A model generated the notes under the pieces. That model was not told the DNA's origin. It did not search any database and worked only from the letters and a program-made list of their open reading frames with translations. A program made the position numbers and the translations under genes. From Halomonas organivorans (GTDB taxonomy: Bacteria; Pseudomonadota; Gammaproteobacteria; Pseudomonadales; Halomonadaceae): a stretch of 64,000 nt of DNA. The stretch spans positions 1 to 64,000 of the forward strand of contig NZ_JACHXM010000012.1 of assembly GCF_014192055.1 (NCBI RefSeq). Reading direction: 5' to 3'. How positions within the stretch are numbered: position 1 is the stretch's first letter; each line of letters begins with the position of its first letter. Below, piece by piece: positions 1 through 8,327 of this stretch.

Positions 1-2
1 GA

Positions 3-56
3 CTGCCGGACTTCGCAGAGGAACTCAACTACGGAGTCGATCTATCAACCATCTGA
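3..56 (+). CDS. 3' end of an unidentified CDS (partial)
   Basis: The window opens inside what may be a gene reading on the plus strand: 17 codons ending in FAEELNYGVDLSTI and a TGA at 54-56, with C/G-rich third positions. A perfect hairpin follows 12 bases later, which fits a gene end. The piece is too short to identify, and the coding call rests only on codon look and context. Confidence 0.25.
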   Translation: MPDFAEELNYGVDLSTI

Positions 57-67
57 GGGTGGTATCA

Positions 68-97
68 GATTGATGGGGTGAAGGTGCCCCATCAATC
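68..97 (+). terminator. Perfect 11-bp stem-loop, probable terminator
   Basis: Arms 68-78 and 87-97 are exact reverse complements (GATTGATGGGG / CCCCATCAATC) around an 8-base loop. No T-run follows at once, but a run of seven T lies at 115-121. It probably ends transcription of the partial gene upstream. It could instead be the end of a lost mobile element. Confidence 0.45.
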
Positions 98-122
98 ATT
101 AAATCCGTATACCCATTTTTTC

Positions 123-227
123 CTAGGCCTGGCTGAAAGCTTCGGCTACGGCTGGTACATGGCCCTGGTCTTCGGCCCGCTCTACAACTTCTTTGCCACA
201 CGCCTCAACCGGCACAGTGGGGCCTAG
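123..227 (+). pseudogene. C-terminal remnant of a small membrane protein
   Basis: This frame encodes about 34 residues ending in MALVFGPLYNFFATRLNRHSGA and a TAG at 225-227, four bases before the next gene. The hydrophobic stretch looks like the last membrane helix of a small inner-membrane protein. Upstream the same frame runs through the terminator-like hairpin and has no convincing start, so the gene appears to have lost its 5' part. The family is not recognised. Confidence 0.3.
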
Positions 228-230
228 GCC

Positions 231-902
231 ATGAATGCATCCATCGATCATACCGGAGCCTGGGGCCTCGCGCTGATCGTCATCGTCCTGGTCTCCTGGT
301 TCTTCTATCGCCATTTCGCACCGAAGAACTGGCACGAATGGGCCGGTGCCGGCGCGGTGCAGGCCTTTATCATCGCGCTCTACGCCGAGATGTATGGCTT
401 CCCACTCACCATCTATCTGCTGGTGCGTTTCTTCGGTCTGGATGGCGAGTATGTCAGCGCCAGTCTCTGGTCGACGCTGGTGGGGCTGGGAGAAACCGGC
501 ATGCTTGTCTCCATGCTGCTCGGCTACGGGCTCGCCTTTACCGGCATCGGGATCTTCATCCAGGGCTGGCGGCACGTCTACAAGGCACGGCGCGAGGACC
601 GCCTGGTGACCGGCGGACTCTATGCCCTGGTACGGCATCCCCAATACACCGGCTTGTTCATCGCCTTGTTCGGCGAAGGCGTGGTGCATTGGCCGACGCT
701 ATTCTCGGTCGGCCTGTTTCCGGTGATCGTGCTGGCCTATACCTGGCTGGCCCACCGGGAGGAACGGCAGATGCTGGGCCGGTTCGGAGATGCCTATCGC
801 GCCTATCAGCGGCGGGTACCGATGTTCATTCCTCGCTGGGGACAGTGGCGGGAGCTGGCGGAGAGTTCACGCAATACTCACGATGCACAGAGGGGGAAAT
901 AA
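231..902 (+). CDS. Isoprenylcysteine carboxyl methyltransferase (ICMT/PEMT)-family membrane protein
   Basis: This is a 223-residue polytopic protein with about five hydrophobic segments. The C-terminal half carries the ICMT/phospholipid-methyltransferase signature: GGLYALVRHPQYTG near residues 126-139, then a hydrophobic helix, and HREERQMLGRFGDAYRAY near residue 175, which in this superfamily shapes the SAM-binding site. Members methylate small or lipid substrates at the inner membrane. Bacterial copies next to copper genes are common and their substrate is unknown. It is the first gene of the plus-strand metal cluster, but a separate MerR-type promoter lies downstream, so it may be transcribed apart from copA. 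Confidence 0.75.
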   Translation: MNASIDHTGAWGLALIVIVLVSWFFYRHFAPKNWHEWAGAGAVQAFIIALYAEMYGFPLTIYLLVRFFGLDGEYVSASLWSTLVGLGETGMLVSMLLGYGLAFTGIGIFIQGWRHVYKARREDRLVTGGLYALVRHPQYTGLFIALFGEGVVHWPTLFSVGLFPVIVLAYTWLAHREERQMLGRFGDAYRAYQRRVPMFIPRWGQWRELAESSRNTHDAQRGK

Positions 903-988
903 CATCCTGAATTCACAGATTCCATTCCACCGAAGATGCCGAAAGCTGACCGGAATCAAGAACCGCATGCTTTTCCCTCATCCCTATC

Positions 989-1020
989 TTGACCCTTGGG
1001 CTACCCGTAGGTTTTAGCCT
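989..1020 (+). promoter_or_regulatory. MerR/CueR-type metal-responsive promoter of the copA cluster
   Basis: TTGACC (989-994) and TAGCCT (1015-1020) are separated by 20 bp, the over-long spacing typical of MerR-family activators. The spacer holds an imperfect dyad starting ACCCTTGGG and ending CCCGTAGGT. The predicted transcript starts about 44 bases before the SHOCT gene. The same -35, spacer length and -10 recur at 7527-7558 on the other strand. No merR/cueR gene is in the window. Confidence 0.7.
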
Positions 1021-1063
1021 GACATCAGGGCAAGGCGATTCGACATGTAAAGGAGACCCGACC

Positions 1064-1318
1064 ATGTGGGGCGACATGATGGCGTATATGGGGAGTTACG
1101 GCTGGGGGCATATGCTCTTCGGCGGGCTCATGATGGTGTTGTTCTGGGGCGCCGTCATTGCCCTGGCCGTTCTCCTGGTGCGTGGCCTGACCCGGAGCCG
1201 GGGCGAGGCCATTTCTCACCAGCGGCCAACGGCACTGAACCTTCTGCAGGAACGCTACGCCCGGGGCGAGATCGACCGCGAGGAGTACGAGCAACGCAAG
1301 CGCGACCTTGCGTCTTGA
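1064..1318 (+). CDS. SHOCT-domain small membrane protein
   Basis: This 84-residue protein has one hydrophobic helix (about residues 17-42, after a Met/Gly/Tyr-rich N-terminus) and a C-terminal SHOCT motif, [23 protein letters not shown]. Such proteins often sit with copper ATPases; SHOCT is thought to mediate oligomerisation. The ATG at 1064 follows AAAGGAGA and lies just after the MerR-type promoter; an in-frame start at 989 would fall inside the promoter and is rejected. The short N-terminus, with Met and His residues, could contact metal, but that is inference. It is first in the operon with copA. Confidence 0.8.
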   Translation: MWGDMMAYMGSYGWGHMLFGGLMMVLFWGAVIALAVLLVRGLTRSRGEAISHQRPTALNLLQERYARGEIDREEYEQRKRDLAS

Positions 1319-1349
1319 ATCGAGGCGCGAAAGCGATGGAGACGATTCC

Positions 1350-3647
1350 ATGACTCAGCACCAGAACTTACATCAGCAAGAGCACTCGCATCACGATACG
1401 GGGGGAGACAGCGCTCATGGCGACCCTGGCCATGGCGAGTGTCACGGGCATGGCCATCACGCCGGCCATGAGGCCGCTGCGCCGATTCGCGGCGGCCAGT
1501 ACGACAAGGTGCCGGCCGGGCATGCCGGCGCCGTCTACACCTGCCCCATGCACCCGGAAGTGCGCCAGACCCAACCCGGCGCCTGCCCGCTGTGCGGCAT
1601 GGGGCTGGAGCTCGAATCGGCGACGGTCGGCGATGAAGGGCCGAATCCCGAGTTGATCGACTTCACCCGCCGTTTCTGGGTCGCGGCCGTGCTCACGCTG
1701 CCGGTGCTGGTTCTGACGATGAGCCCCTTTCTTGGCCTCACGGCGATCCGCGAGTTTTTCGGCGAACGCACAGCGATGTGGATCGAGCTGGTGCTGAGCA
1801 CACCAGTCATCCTGTGGGCTGGCTGGCCATTCTTCGTGCGCGGCATCAACTCCTTCCGCACCTGGAACCTCAACATGTTCAGCCTGATCAGCATGGGGGT
1901 TGGTGCCGCCTATCTGTTCTCGATCGTCGCGCTGCTGGTCCCCGACATCTTCCCCGACGGCTTCCGCCGGGAAGACGGTACCGTGGGTGTCTATTTCGAG
2001 GCCGCGGCGGTGATCGTGACCCTGGTGCTGCTGGGGCAGGTGATGGAGCTGCGCGCCCGGGAAGGCACCGGCAAGGCGATCCGTGCGCTGCTCGACATGG
2101 CCGCCAAGACCGCGCGGGTGATCCGACCCGACGGCAGCGAGGAGGAGGTGCCGCTGGAAGAGGTGCAGGTGGGCGATCAACTGAGGGTACGGCCCGGTGA
2201 CAAGGTCCCGGTGGACGGCGTGGTGGTCGAGGGCCGCTCCTCGGTCGACGAGTCGATGATCTCGGGCGAGCCGGTGCCGGTGGAGAAGGTCGCAGGCGAC
2301 AAGGTCACCGGGGCCACGATCAACGGCACGGGCAGCCTGATCATGGAGGCCACGCGGGTCGGTGCCGACACCATGCTCAGCCAGATCGTCGAGATGGTCG
2401 CTGCGGCACAGCGATCTCAGGCGCCGATCCAGAAGTTCGCCGACAAGGTGGCGGGCACCTTCGTCCCCGCGGTGATCGGTGTCGCCATCGTCGCCTTCAT
2501 CGCCTGGGCGATCTGGGGCCCGGCGCCGGCGCTGTCCTATGCGCTGGTCTCAGCGGTCGCGGTGCTGATCATCGCCTGCCCCTGTGCCCTGGGCCTGGCC
2601 ACCCCGATGTCGATCATGACGGCCACCGGGCGCGGCGCCCAGGCCGGCGTACTGATCAAGAATGCCGAGGCGCTGGAGCGTTTCGCCAAGGTCGACACCC
2701 TGATGGTCGACAAGACCGGCACCCTGACCGAAGGCAAGCCGAAGCTGGTGGCGGTGCTGCCGGAGGAGGGGCATGACGAGGCCGAAGTGTTGCGCCTGGC
2801 GGCCAGCCTCGAGAAGGGCTCCGAGCACCCGCTGGCCGAGGCCATCGTCGCCGGCGCCGAGGAGCGCAGCGTCTCCCTCGCCGCGGCCAGCGATTTCGAG
2901 GCGGTGACCGGCAAGGGCGTCACAGGGGTCGTGGACGGCCACTCGGTAGCACTAGGCAACGCCAAGCTGATGGCCGAACTGGGCCTCGACGGCGGCCGGA
3001 TCGCCGAGACCGCGAACGCCCGCCGCGATCAGGGCGAAACGGTGATGTTCGTCGTGCTCGACGGTGCCATCGCCGGCCTGGTCAGCGTGGCCGACCCGGT
3101 GAAGGAGACCACGCCCGATGCCCTGAAGGCGCTGCACCGACTCGGCTTTCGCATCATCATGGCCACCGGCGACAACGAGCGCACGGCCAAGGCGGTGGCC
3201 GGCCGGCTGGGCATCGATGAGATCCGCGCCGACGTGCTGCCCGAGGACAAGGCGCGCATCATCCGTGAATTGCAGGAACAAGGCCGCAAGGTGGCCATGG
3301 CGGGCGACGGGGTAAATGACGCTCCTGCCCTGGCCCAGGCCGATGTGGGCATCGCCATGGGCACCGGCGCCGACGTGGCGATCGAAAGCGCCGGTTTCAC
3401 CCTGGTCAAGGGCAACCTCGACGGCATCGTCCGTGCCCGCAAGCTGTCGCTGGCCACCATGCGCAACATCAAGCAGAACCTGTTCTTCGCCCTGGTCTAC
3501 AACGGGGCCGGCGTGCCGATCGCGGCCGGGCTCCTCTATCCGTTCCTCGGCCTTTTGATCGGGCCAATGTTCGCCGCCTTTGCGATGAGCGCCTCATCGC
3601 TGTCGGTGGTGATGAATTCACTGCGCCTGCGCCGAGTGAGGATCTGA
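1350..3647 (+). CDS. copA: Cu(I)-exporting P1B-type ATPase (CopA)
   Basis: This 765-residue pump uses ATP to export Cu(I) (possibly Ag(I)) across the inner membrane. The N-terminus is His-rich (residues 1-40) and is followed by a heavy-metal-binding YTCPMHP...CPLCGMGL domain (about 63-86) in place of a classical GMTCxxC domain. Also seen are the metal-site CPC (410-412), the phosphorylation motif DKTGT (D454), SEHPLAEA and [10 protein letters not shown]. The last helices carry YN and MSASS, as in P1B-1 copper pumps. The ATG at 1350 has a GGAG upstream; an upstream in-frame start at 1308 overlaps the SHOCT gene and lacks support. A DUF2933 gene follows 2 bases after the stop. Confidence 0.95.
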   Translation: MTQHQNLHQQEHSHHDTGGDSAHGDPGHGECHGHGHHAGHEAAAPIRGGQYDKVPAGHAGAVYTCPMHPEVRQTQPGACPLCGMGLELESATVGDEGPNPELIDFTRRFWVAAVLTLPVLVLTMSPFLGLTAIREFFGERTAMWIELVLSTPVILWAGWPFFVRGINSFRTWNLNMFSLISMGVGAAYLFSIVALLVPDIFPDGFRREDGTVGVYFEAAAVIVTLVLLGQVMELRAREGTGKAIRALLDMAAKTARVIRPDGSEEEVPLEEVQVGDQLRVRPGDKVPVDGVVVEGRSSVDESMISGEPVPVEKVAGDKVTGATINGTGSLIMEATRVGADTMLSQIVEMVAAAQRSQAPIQKFADKVAGTFVPAVIGVAIVAFIAWAIWGPAPALSYALVSAVAVLIIACPCALGLATPMSIMTATGRGAQAGVLIKNAEALERFAKVDTLMVDKTGTLTEGKPKLVAVLPEEGHDEAEVLRLAASLEKGSEHPLAEAIVAGAEERSVSLAAASDFEAVTGKGVTGVVDGHSVALGNAKLMAELGLDGGRIAETANARRDQGETVMFVVLDGAIAGLVSVADPVKETTPDALKALHRLGFRIIMATGDNERTAKAVAGRLGIDEIRADVLPEDKARIIRELQEQGRKVAMAGDGVNDAPALAQADVGIAMGTGADVAIESAGFTLVKGNLDGIVRARKLSLATMRNIKQNLFFALVYNGAGVPIAAGLLYPFLGLLIGPMFAAFAMSASSLSVVMNSLRLRRVRI

Positions 3648-3649
3648 CC

Positions 3650-3886
3650 ATGCATGACGAGAAAAACTGGCTGGACCGCAGACCGAGCAAGGGCACCTTC
3701 TGGCTGATGGTGGCGATCGCCCTGGCGGTGATGGGCTTCCTGCTCTGGGAGGAGCACAAGGTCCACCTGCTCGGTGCCCTGCCCTGGCTGATCTTGCTCG
3801 CCTGCCCGCTGATGCACCTGTTCATGCACAGAAGACATGACAGACACCGCGAGCATGATCCCCAAGAGAAGCCTCCTGACGAGTGA
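3650..3886 (+). CDS. DUF2933 small membrane protein
   Basis: A 78-residue protein with two hydrophobic stretches (about 19-32 and 39-58) around EEHKVHLLGALPWLILLACPLMHLFMH, the hallmark of DUF2933, and a His/Arg-rich tail. The family is found next to heavy-metal pumps. Its function is unknown; the histidines and CPLMH motif suggest copper binding or pump support, which is inference. It is coupled to copA (2-base gap). The next 150 bases hold a possible remnant frame from a GTG near 3896 to a TAA near 3997 but no recognisable gene. Confidence 0.85.
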   Translation: MHDEKNWLDRRPSKGTFWLMVAIALAVMGFLLWEEHKVHLLGALPWLILLACPLMHLFMHRRHDRHREHDPQEKPPDE

Positions 3887-4037
3887 CATCAGGTCGTGGC
3901 GACCCGCGACAGCCTGTGCGAAATCGCCATTCACAGCCTCTACGGCTGGGCGGGTCAGGTGAGAACGGCAAGCCGAGCACAGGCCGACGCAAACTAACAC
4001 CAAAACTGGTAGTGCCGCCTCTCAAAGGAGAGCCGTA

Positions 4038-4496
4038 ATGAAGATCGAAACCTTTCAGGACCTGATCGACTGGACCCGCCAGCTGCATGTCCATCTGGCA
4101 GAGTGCTTCAGGCATTGTGCCACCCAGCAGGAGGAAGCCCGAGCCAAGTGGCTGCTAGAGTATCTCGCCGATCACGAGGCGAGGCTGGAGCACACCGTGG
4201 CCCGCTTCGAGCAGCAGGCCGACCCCAAGGCCCTGCACACCTGGGTCTACGACTATCTGTCCCATAACCCCATCGCCCCCCACCAGGCATGCAGCGCCCC
4301 TTACGCTGAGATGAGCTTCGACGAAATCTGTCAGGAAGTCTTCTCGCTTCATGACCAGGCCACCGAGCTGTACCGCTATCTGGCGGGTCGGGCTGAGATC
4401 CCCGAGGCTCGCGACTTGGTCGACGAGCTCCTCAAGCTCGAGGAGCACGAGGCGATGCGCCTGGCCCAGCAAGCCAACCGGGCTCGAGACCTGTAG
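4038..4496 (+). CDS. Ferritin-like (rubrerythrin-type) helical protein
   Basis: 152 residues, predicted almost wholly helical, with regularly placed His and Glu residues (HVHLAE, DHEARLEHTVARFEQQ, FSLHDQATELYRYLAGRA, LLKLEEHEAMRLAQQ). This pattern resembles a four-helix ferritin-like fold that could bind metal, though I cannot confirm a diiron site. The ATG follows AAAGGAGAG. It lies between the DUF2933 gene and the Met-rich periplasmic protein, so a metal-stress role is likely. No signal peptide is present, so it should be cytoplasmic. Some databases label relatives only as hypothetical. Confidence 0.55.
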   Translation: MKIETFQDLIDWTRQLHVHLAECFRHCATQQEEARAKWLLEYLADHEARLEHTVARFEQQADPKALHTWVYDYLSHNPIAPHQACSAPYAEMSFDEICQEVFSLHDQATELYRYLAGRAEIPEARDLVDELLKLEEHEAMRLAQQANRARDL

Positions 4497-4552
4497 TCGA
4501 GCGATAGATAACCCTGATGTCAGCAGCGTGCCTGCTAAGAAGGAGATAACAC

Positions 4553-5143
4553 ATGAACATTCGCATGCACACTCTCGCCCTCGGCTTGGCTTTGGCGCTC
4601 AGCAGCAGTGCTGACTTCGTCCTTGCTCAGGAGATGCCCCGCGGCATAATGGAGGAGGGACAGCCAGGCCAAGGCGCTGGCATGATGATGGGCGGCCAGG
4701 GCGGCATGGGCCCGGGCATGATGATGGGCGGTCAGGGCGGCATGGGGCCCGGCATGATGATGGGCGGCATTAGCTCCGGCATGATGCCCTGCCCGATGAT
4801 GGACGGAAAAGGCATGGGCATGCAGCAGATGCTCGATCCCGAACAGCGCGACGAGATGCGTGCGCTGATGCAGGAGCATCGCCCCGCCCAGTTCGAGCGC
4901 TTGGGTCGGCTGATGAACCTGCGTGATGACCTGATGGCCGAGCTACACGGCGAGCGCCCCGACCCGGAAGAGGTCAAGACCCTGCATGGACGTATGGCCG
5001 AGCTGCACGGTGAAATGATGGCCGAGAAGGTCCGACTGCACAACGCCATGCAGGATCTGCTGACCGCTGAGCAGCGCCAACGGCTCAGCAAGGCTCCCTC
5101 TTCCGATAACGTCGCCCCCGAGGAGCACGACTCGCATCACTGA
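4553..5143 (+). CDS. Methionine-rich Spy/CpxP-like periplasmic protein
   Basis: A 196-residue exported protein: signal peptide to about residue 25 (cleavage near LAQE), a Met/Gly-rich low-complexity stretch (about 43-90) built from MMMGGQGGMGPG repeats, then a helical domain with MLDPEQRDEMRALMQEH and LLTAEQRQRLSK, the LTxxQ-type pattern of the Spy/CpxP family. Such proteins act as periplasmic chaperones or metal-binding proteins. The Met-rich segment suggests soft-metal binding (Cu(I), Ag(I)), which is inference. The start has AAGGAG 8 bases upstream. It is the last plus-strand gene of the metal cluster. Confidence 0.75.
   Translation: MNIRMHTLALGLALALSSSADFVLAQEMPRGIMEEGQPGQGAGMMMGGQGGMGPGMMMGGQGGMGPGMMMGGISSGMMPCPMMDGKGMGMQQMLDPEQRDEMRALMQEHRPAQFERLGRLMNLRDDLMAELHGERPDPEEVKTLHGRMAELHGEMMAEKVRLHNAMQDLLTAEQRQRLSKAPSSDNVAPEEHDSHH
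4682..4768 (+). repeat. 36-bp tandem repeat coding for the Met-rich motif
   Basis: Two 36-base units (4682-4717 and 4718-4753) and a 15-base partial third (4754-4768) repeat the codons for MMMGGQGGMGPG. Units differ at single third-codon positions, so the array arose by duplication and could vary in copy number between strains. Confidence 0.85.
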
Positions 5144-5150
5144 CACGGCT

Positions 5151-5206
5151 ATCCCCGACGCCCGGGGATGCCCCCATAACTGGCCAGGACGGTAGCATCC
5201 TGGTCA
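5151..5206 (+). terminator. Two stem-loops after the Met-rich gene
   Basis: A 7-bp stem (ATCCCCG 5151-5157 / CGGGGAT 5163-5169) is followed by a 10-bp imperfect stem (5181-5190 / 5197-5206). Neither has a T-run, so termination may be weak or factor-assisted. They sit between convergent transcription units. Confidence 0.45.
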
Positions 5207-5303
5207 GCTGTCCGGGGCCATACCGTATAGCGTGCTGGAGGCCCTGCTGTAACGCAGTGCCAAGCTTTCAGCGCCAGCCACGAAAGGCCATGTCCGATCA
5301 AAG

Positions 5304-6647
5304 TCAATGAGTGTGCGAGTGGTCATCGCCGGCCGGCGATTCACGTTTTGACAGGAACAGCCCCTCACCGATCAGGATAAGTGCCATCACCACGGCGGCG
5401 ACGATCAATACCAGCGGGTCGGAGGTGGCCTTCACCCAGACGAAACCACCCAAGACGATGATATCCAGCACAATGGCAATGATCGGGATCGCAGGCTTGG
5501 CGCTGACCTCCTGCCTGAGGTGGCGAAATACCCCCCAGTGAATCGCGATATCCATGATCAGGTAGAAGATGATGCCCAGAGCCGCAATGCGGCTGAGGTC
5601 GAAGAACGCAGTCAGCAGCAAGCCCAGCACGATCGTGTAGACCAGGGTGTGCTTCTGGATGCTGCCGGGCATATGAAAATGGCGGTGAGGCACCAGCCGC
5701 ATTTCGGTCAGCATGGCCAGCATGCGGGAGACCGCAAAGACACTGGCGATGATGCCACCCGCCGTGGCCAGCATCGCCAGGATAACCGTGAACCAAACCG
5801 CGGCCTCGCCCAGTACCGGCCTGGCGGCAGCCGCCAGGGAATAATCTTGGGTCTTGATGATCTCCTGAAGCGACAGGTTGCTGGCGACGGCGAAGCCCAC
5901 CAGCGCGTAGATCACCACGCACAAGGCGATCGAGATCATGATCGCCCTGCCCACATTGCGGTGGGGGTCCTTGAGCTCCGACCCACTGTTGGTAATGGTG
6001 GTGAACCCCTTGAAGGCCAGGATACCCAGGGCCGTGGCCCCCAGAAAACCTGACAGGGAAGCCTGGGGCGCTGTTGATGATGACACGTCCGTCTTCAGCG
6101 AGTCGGCGACGAAGACCCCGACCACGCCGAACACGACGATCCCCACGATCTTGATGACACCCAGCACGGAGGCGACTCCCTCGATCAGCCGATTGGCCGA
6201 CAGGTTGATCAGGAAGGCCGCCAACAGCAGCCCTACCCCCAGTAACGGCACCAGCAGGGAGCGGTTCTCGACGTCGAACAGCTGCAGGGTATAGGACCCG
6301 AAGGTTCTGGCCAGAAAGCTCTGGGCGATCACCATGGAACAGTACATCAGCAAGGCATGAAAGGCGGTCGGCAATGTCGAGCCATAGGCCTTCTGCAGAT
6401 ACATGCCGATCCCCCCGGCGGAGGGATAGGTGCTGGACATTCGGACATAGGAGTAGGCACTGAAGGAGACGATCACGGCCGCCGACAGAAAAGCCAGGGG
6501 GAACAGCCACCCCGTCATCTGTGCCATCTGGCCGGTCAGGGCGAAGATACCGGCCCCGATCATGACCCCCGTGCCTAGGGCAACCGCGCCCGCCAGGGTC
6601 AGGCTACCCTCCTCGTATTCGGGTGCACGATCCGAGGAGTCGTTCAT
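5304..6647 (-). CDS. APC-superfamily amino-acid permease-like transporter
   Basis: A 447-residue inner-membrane protein with about 12 helices. The first helix carries GTGVMIGAGIFALTG, the substrate-binding signature of APC transporters; FKGFTTITNSGSELKDP matches the helix-6 region of the family. The C-terminus ends DDHSHTH and a loop reads PHRHFHMP. I chose the ATG at 6647 because GGAGG lies 5 bases before it; the ATG at 6659 has its purine run too close. It lies 16 bases downstream of the glutaredoxin-MauE gene and is likely co-transcribed from the MerR-type promoter. The substrate is unknown; a thiol or amino acid linked to metal stress is a guess. Confidence 0.75.
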   Translation of the reverse strand: MNDSSDRAPEYEEGSLTLAGAVALGTGVMIGAGIFALTGQMAQMTGWLFPLAFLSAAVIVSFSAYSYVRMSSTYPSAGGIGMYLQKAYGSTLPTAFHALLMYCSMVIAQSFLARTFGSYTLQLFDVENRSLLVPLLGVGLLLAAFLINLSANRLIEGVASVLGVIKIVGIVVFGVVGVFVADSLKTDVSSSTAPQASLSGFLGATALGILAFKGFTTITNSGSELKDPHRNVGRAIMISIALCVVIYALVGFAVASNLSLQEIIKTQDYSLAAAARPVLGEAAVWFTVILAMLATAGGIIASVFAVSRMLAMLTEMRLVPHRHFHMPGSIQKHTLVYTIVLGLLLTAFFDLSRIAALGIIFYLIMDIAIHWGVFRHLRQEVSAKPAIPIIAIVLDIIVLGGFVWVKATSDPLVLIVAAVVMALILIGEGLFLSKRESPAGDDHSHTH

Positions 6648-6663
6648 CCCTGCCTCCATTTCC

Positions 6664-7437
6664 TCAAAGAATGAGTTGTTTCAGCGGCATCCAGAGCCCC
6701 ATGGCCATCATGATCAGGTTCTCGGTTAAGGAGACGAAGCCCAAGGGCACGTTGCTGTTGCCGCCCACGCAGGCGCACTTCAGCTCGCGCTTGTCGATAT
6801 AGACAGCCTTGAATACCGAAACGGCCCCCACCGTGCCGATAAACAGCGCCAGGGGTGCTGCAAGCCAGATCAGGGCCCCCGTCAGCATCAGGATACCGGC
6901 CAGGGTCTCGGCGAAGGGATAGACGTAGCTGTAAGGCACATGCCTCTGGGCGAGCAGGTCATAGTTGAGAAACATGGTGCTGAAGCTTTCGACATCCTGC
7001 ATCTTCTGCAGCCCCAGCAGGGTCATGGCGGTGGCAATCGCATATTCCGGCATGCGCAATGACACGAGGGTGCCGCTGGCCGTCCAGCTCACCGCCAGGC
7101 CGATCAGCAAGGATGTCGCGAAGATGGCGATGACCGGCTGATAGGTGGTCTCCTTCTCGCCGGGCACGCTCATGCCCAGGTGGGCGCGAACCTCCTCATA
7201 GCCCCCCACGCGCTCCTCGCCGATGTAGACCTGAGGCGTGGTATCGACACCGGCCTGCTCCTTGAACGCCTCGATCGCCTCCCGCGAGGTGAGGGTGTGA
7301 TCATCGACTCGATAGCCCTTGCGCTTGAGAAGATCCACGGTCTTCAGGCCAAACGGGCAGAGGTGCTCTTCCGTCTTCATACGGTAGACACGGGCCGTCT
7401 TGTGCGGTGCAGCAGACGCCGACGCAACGCTACTCAT
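6664..7437 (-). CDS. Glutaredoxin-MauE/DoxX fusion membrane protein
   Basis: 257 residues. An N-terminal glutaredoxin fold (about 15-90) has active site HLCPFG (C27) and TTPQVYIG, then GGYEEV, the usual glutathione-binding surface. The second active-site cysteine is replaced by glycine, so a monothiol mechanism is expected. Residues 100-255 form four or five helices of the MauE/DoxX type, with a CACVGG pair (C221, C223). MauE-type proteins handle disulphide redox at the membrane. The start has GGAGG 9 bases upstream. It is the first gene of a minus-strand operon with the APC permease, behind a MerR-type promoter. Electron donor and target are unknown. Confidence 0.75.
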   Translation of the reverse strand: MSSVASASAAPHKTARVYRMKTEEHLCPFGLKTVDLLKRKGYRVDDHTLTSREAIEAFKEQAGVDTTPQVYIGEERVGGYEEVRAHLGMSVPGEKETTYQPVIAIFATSLLIGLAVSWTASGTLVSLRMPEYAIATAMTLLGLQKMQDVESFSTMFLNYDLLAQRHVPYSYVYPFAETLAGILMLTGALIWLAAPLALFIGTVGAVSVFKAVYIDKRELKCACVGGNSNVPLGFVSLTENLIMMAMGLWMPLKQLIL

Positions 7438-7526
7438 AGGCTTTCACCTCCTTCAGTGCCTGAAAGGCATTCGCGAATGTGGCATTCACAGCCAAGCACT
7501 TCGGCCATGACCCTGATAAAATCAAT

Positions 7527-7558
7527 AGGCTAGAACCATTGTGCAACCCAAAGGTCAA
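7527..7558 (-). promoter_or_regulatory. MerR/CueR-type metal-responsive promoter of the glutaredoxin-MauE operon
   Basis: Read on the minus strand: TTGACC (7558-7553), a 20-bp spacer with an imperfect dyad (ACCTTTGGG ... CAATGGTT), and TAGCCT (7532-7527). The architecture and both hexamers match the promoter at 989-1020. This suggests one MerR-family regulator acts on both units. Confidence 0.65.
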
Positions 7559-7630
7559 GCTGCCTGCTTTGACAAGGTTGCGCAGTCGAACGGTTGCGGT
7601 GACCGGTACGAGTGATGAGTTGTCACCCAT

Positions 7631-7960
7631 AGAAGGCTAACGGCGTTATATATAGAGCCTGACGAATATTTAGGGCGCATAGTCGACGGACTCGATAGTT
7701 CCGCATCGTCCTAATAGGTCGATTTACCCTCATTCTCACCGGCCAGTGGATGATCCGCTCGGCGGGCAGGTAATGAGCGACGTGGTGGAGCGTGGAACCG
7801 AGTCAGGGCGAGAGGTTCTCGGTGTCCAGCACCAGCGACATGCGGTAGTAGATCGCCTTGAATATGCCGCGGACTGGCTCGGCGAGAGTGGTACAGCCTG
7901 GTTTACCGTCAGGCCGCCCGCTCCTATGCGATCCAGTAACTTCATCTGTATCAGCCCTTC
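7631..7960. other. Degenerate intergenic region, no recognisable gene
   Basis: About 330 bases between the metal operon promoter and the IS66 scrap. On the minus strand one frame reads KAIYYRMSLVLDTENLSP, a stop, then LHHVAHYLPAERIIHWP, which looks like decayed coding sequence, possibly of another transposase. I could not assign it. There is an AT-rich patch (TATATATAG) near 7650. Confidence 0.4.
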
Positions 7961-8197
7961 TCAAGCCGGTAGGATCTCCTTCCAGTGCCAGGACAGCAGG
8001 GAGCTGAGTCCATCTTCCTCGCCGAAGGTCGGCAGCGTCTCGAACACGAACTGCAGGTACTCGTAGGGCAAGAGGCCACTGGTCTCGGCCGTCTCGACCA
8101 GGTTGTAGAGAGCCGCGCTGGACCGCGCATCGCTCTGAGTGAGGTTGAACAGCCAGTACTCTCGACCCACCACGAAGGGATGGCGATTGGGAGTCAT
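7961..8197 (-). mobile_element. IS66-family transposase C-terminal remnant
   Basis: About 78 residues on the minus strand, FVVGREYWLFNLTQSDARSS followed by ALYNLVETAETSGLLPYEYLQ, match the C-terminal domain of IS66 TnpC transposases, normally GRKNWLFSDT...SLVETAKANGLEPYAYLR. The frame stays open to about 8230 but the DDE catalytic domain and the rest of the roughly 500-residue protein are missing. It is therefore inactive. It sits at the junction between the metal cluster and what looks like core chromosome. Confidence 0.8.
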
Positions 8198-8203
8198 CAG
8201 CCA

Positions 8204-8225
8204 ACCGGGTAGTATACCGGGTAGT
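8204..8225 (+). repeat. Short direct repeat at the IS66 scrap edge
   Basis: ACCGGGTAGT occurs at 8204-8213 and again at 8216-8225, two bases apart. It may be a duplication left by a mobile element. Just beyond, 8260-8310 is strongly AT-rich and may contain the promoter of the sensor kinase gene. Confidence 0.5.
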
Positions 8226-8327
8226 CCCTCATGAAAAACTCACCACTCACATTCTTCAAGCAATTGATTAATAATATATTTTTTAAGAAAATCAACCTTA
8301 AGATCCAGAACATCGAGTAGCTTCGCG

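Noticed and set aside
989-1063. Upstream start for the SHOCT protein
   Set aside because: The codon is inside the -35 element of the MerR-type promoter and before the predicted transcript start.
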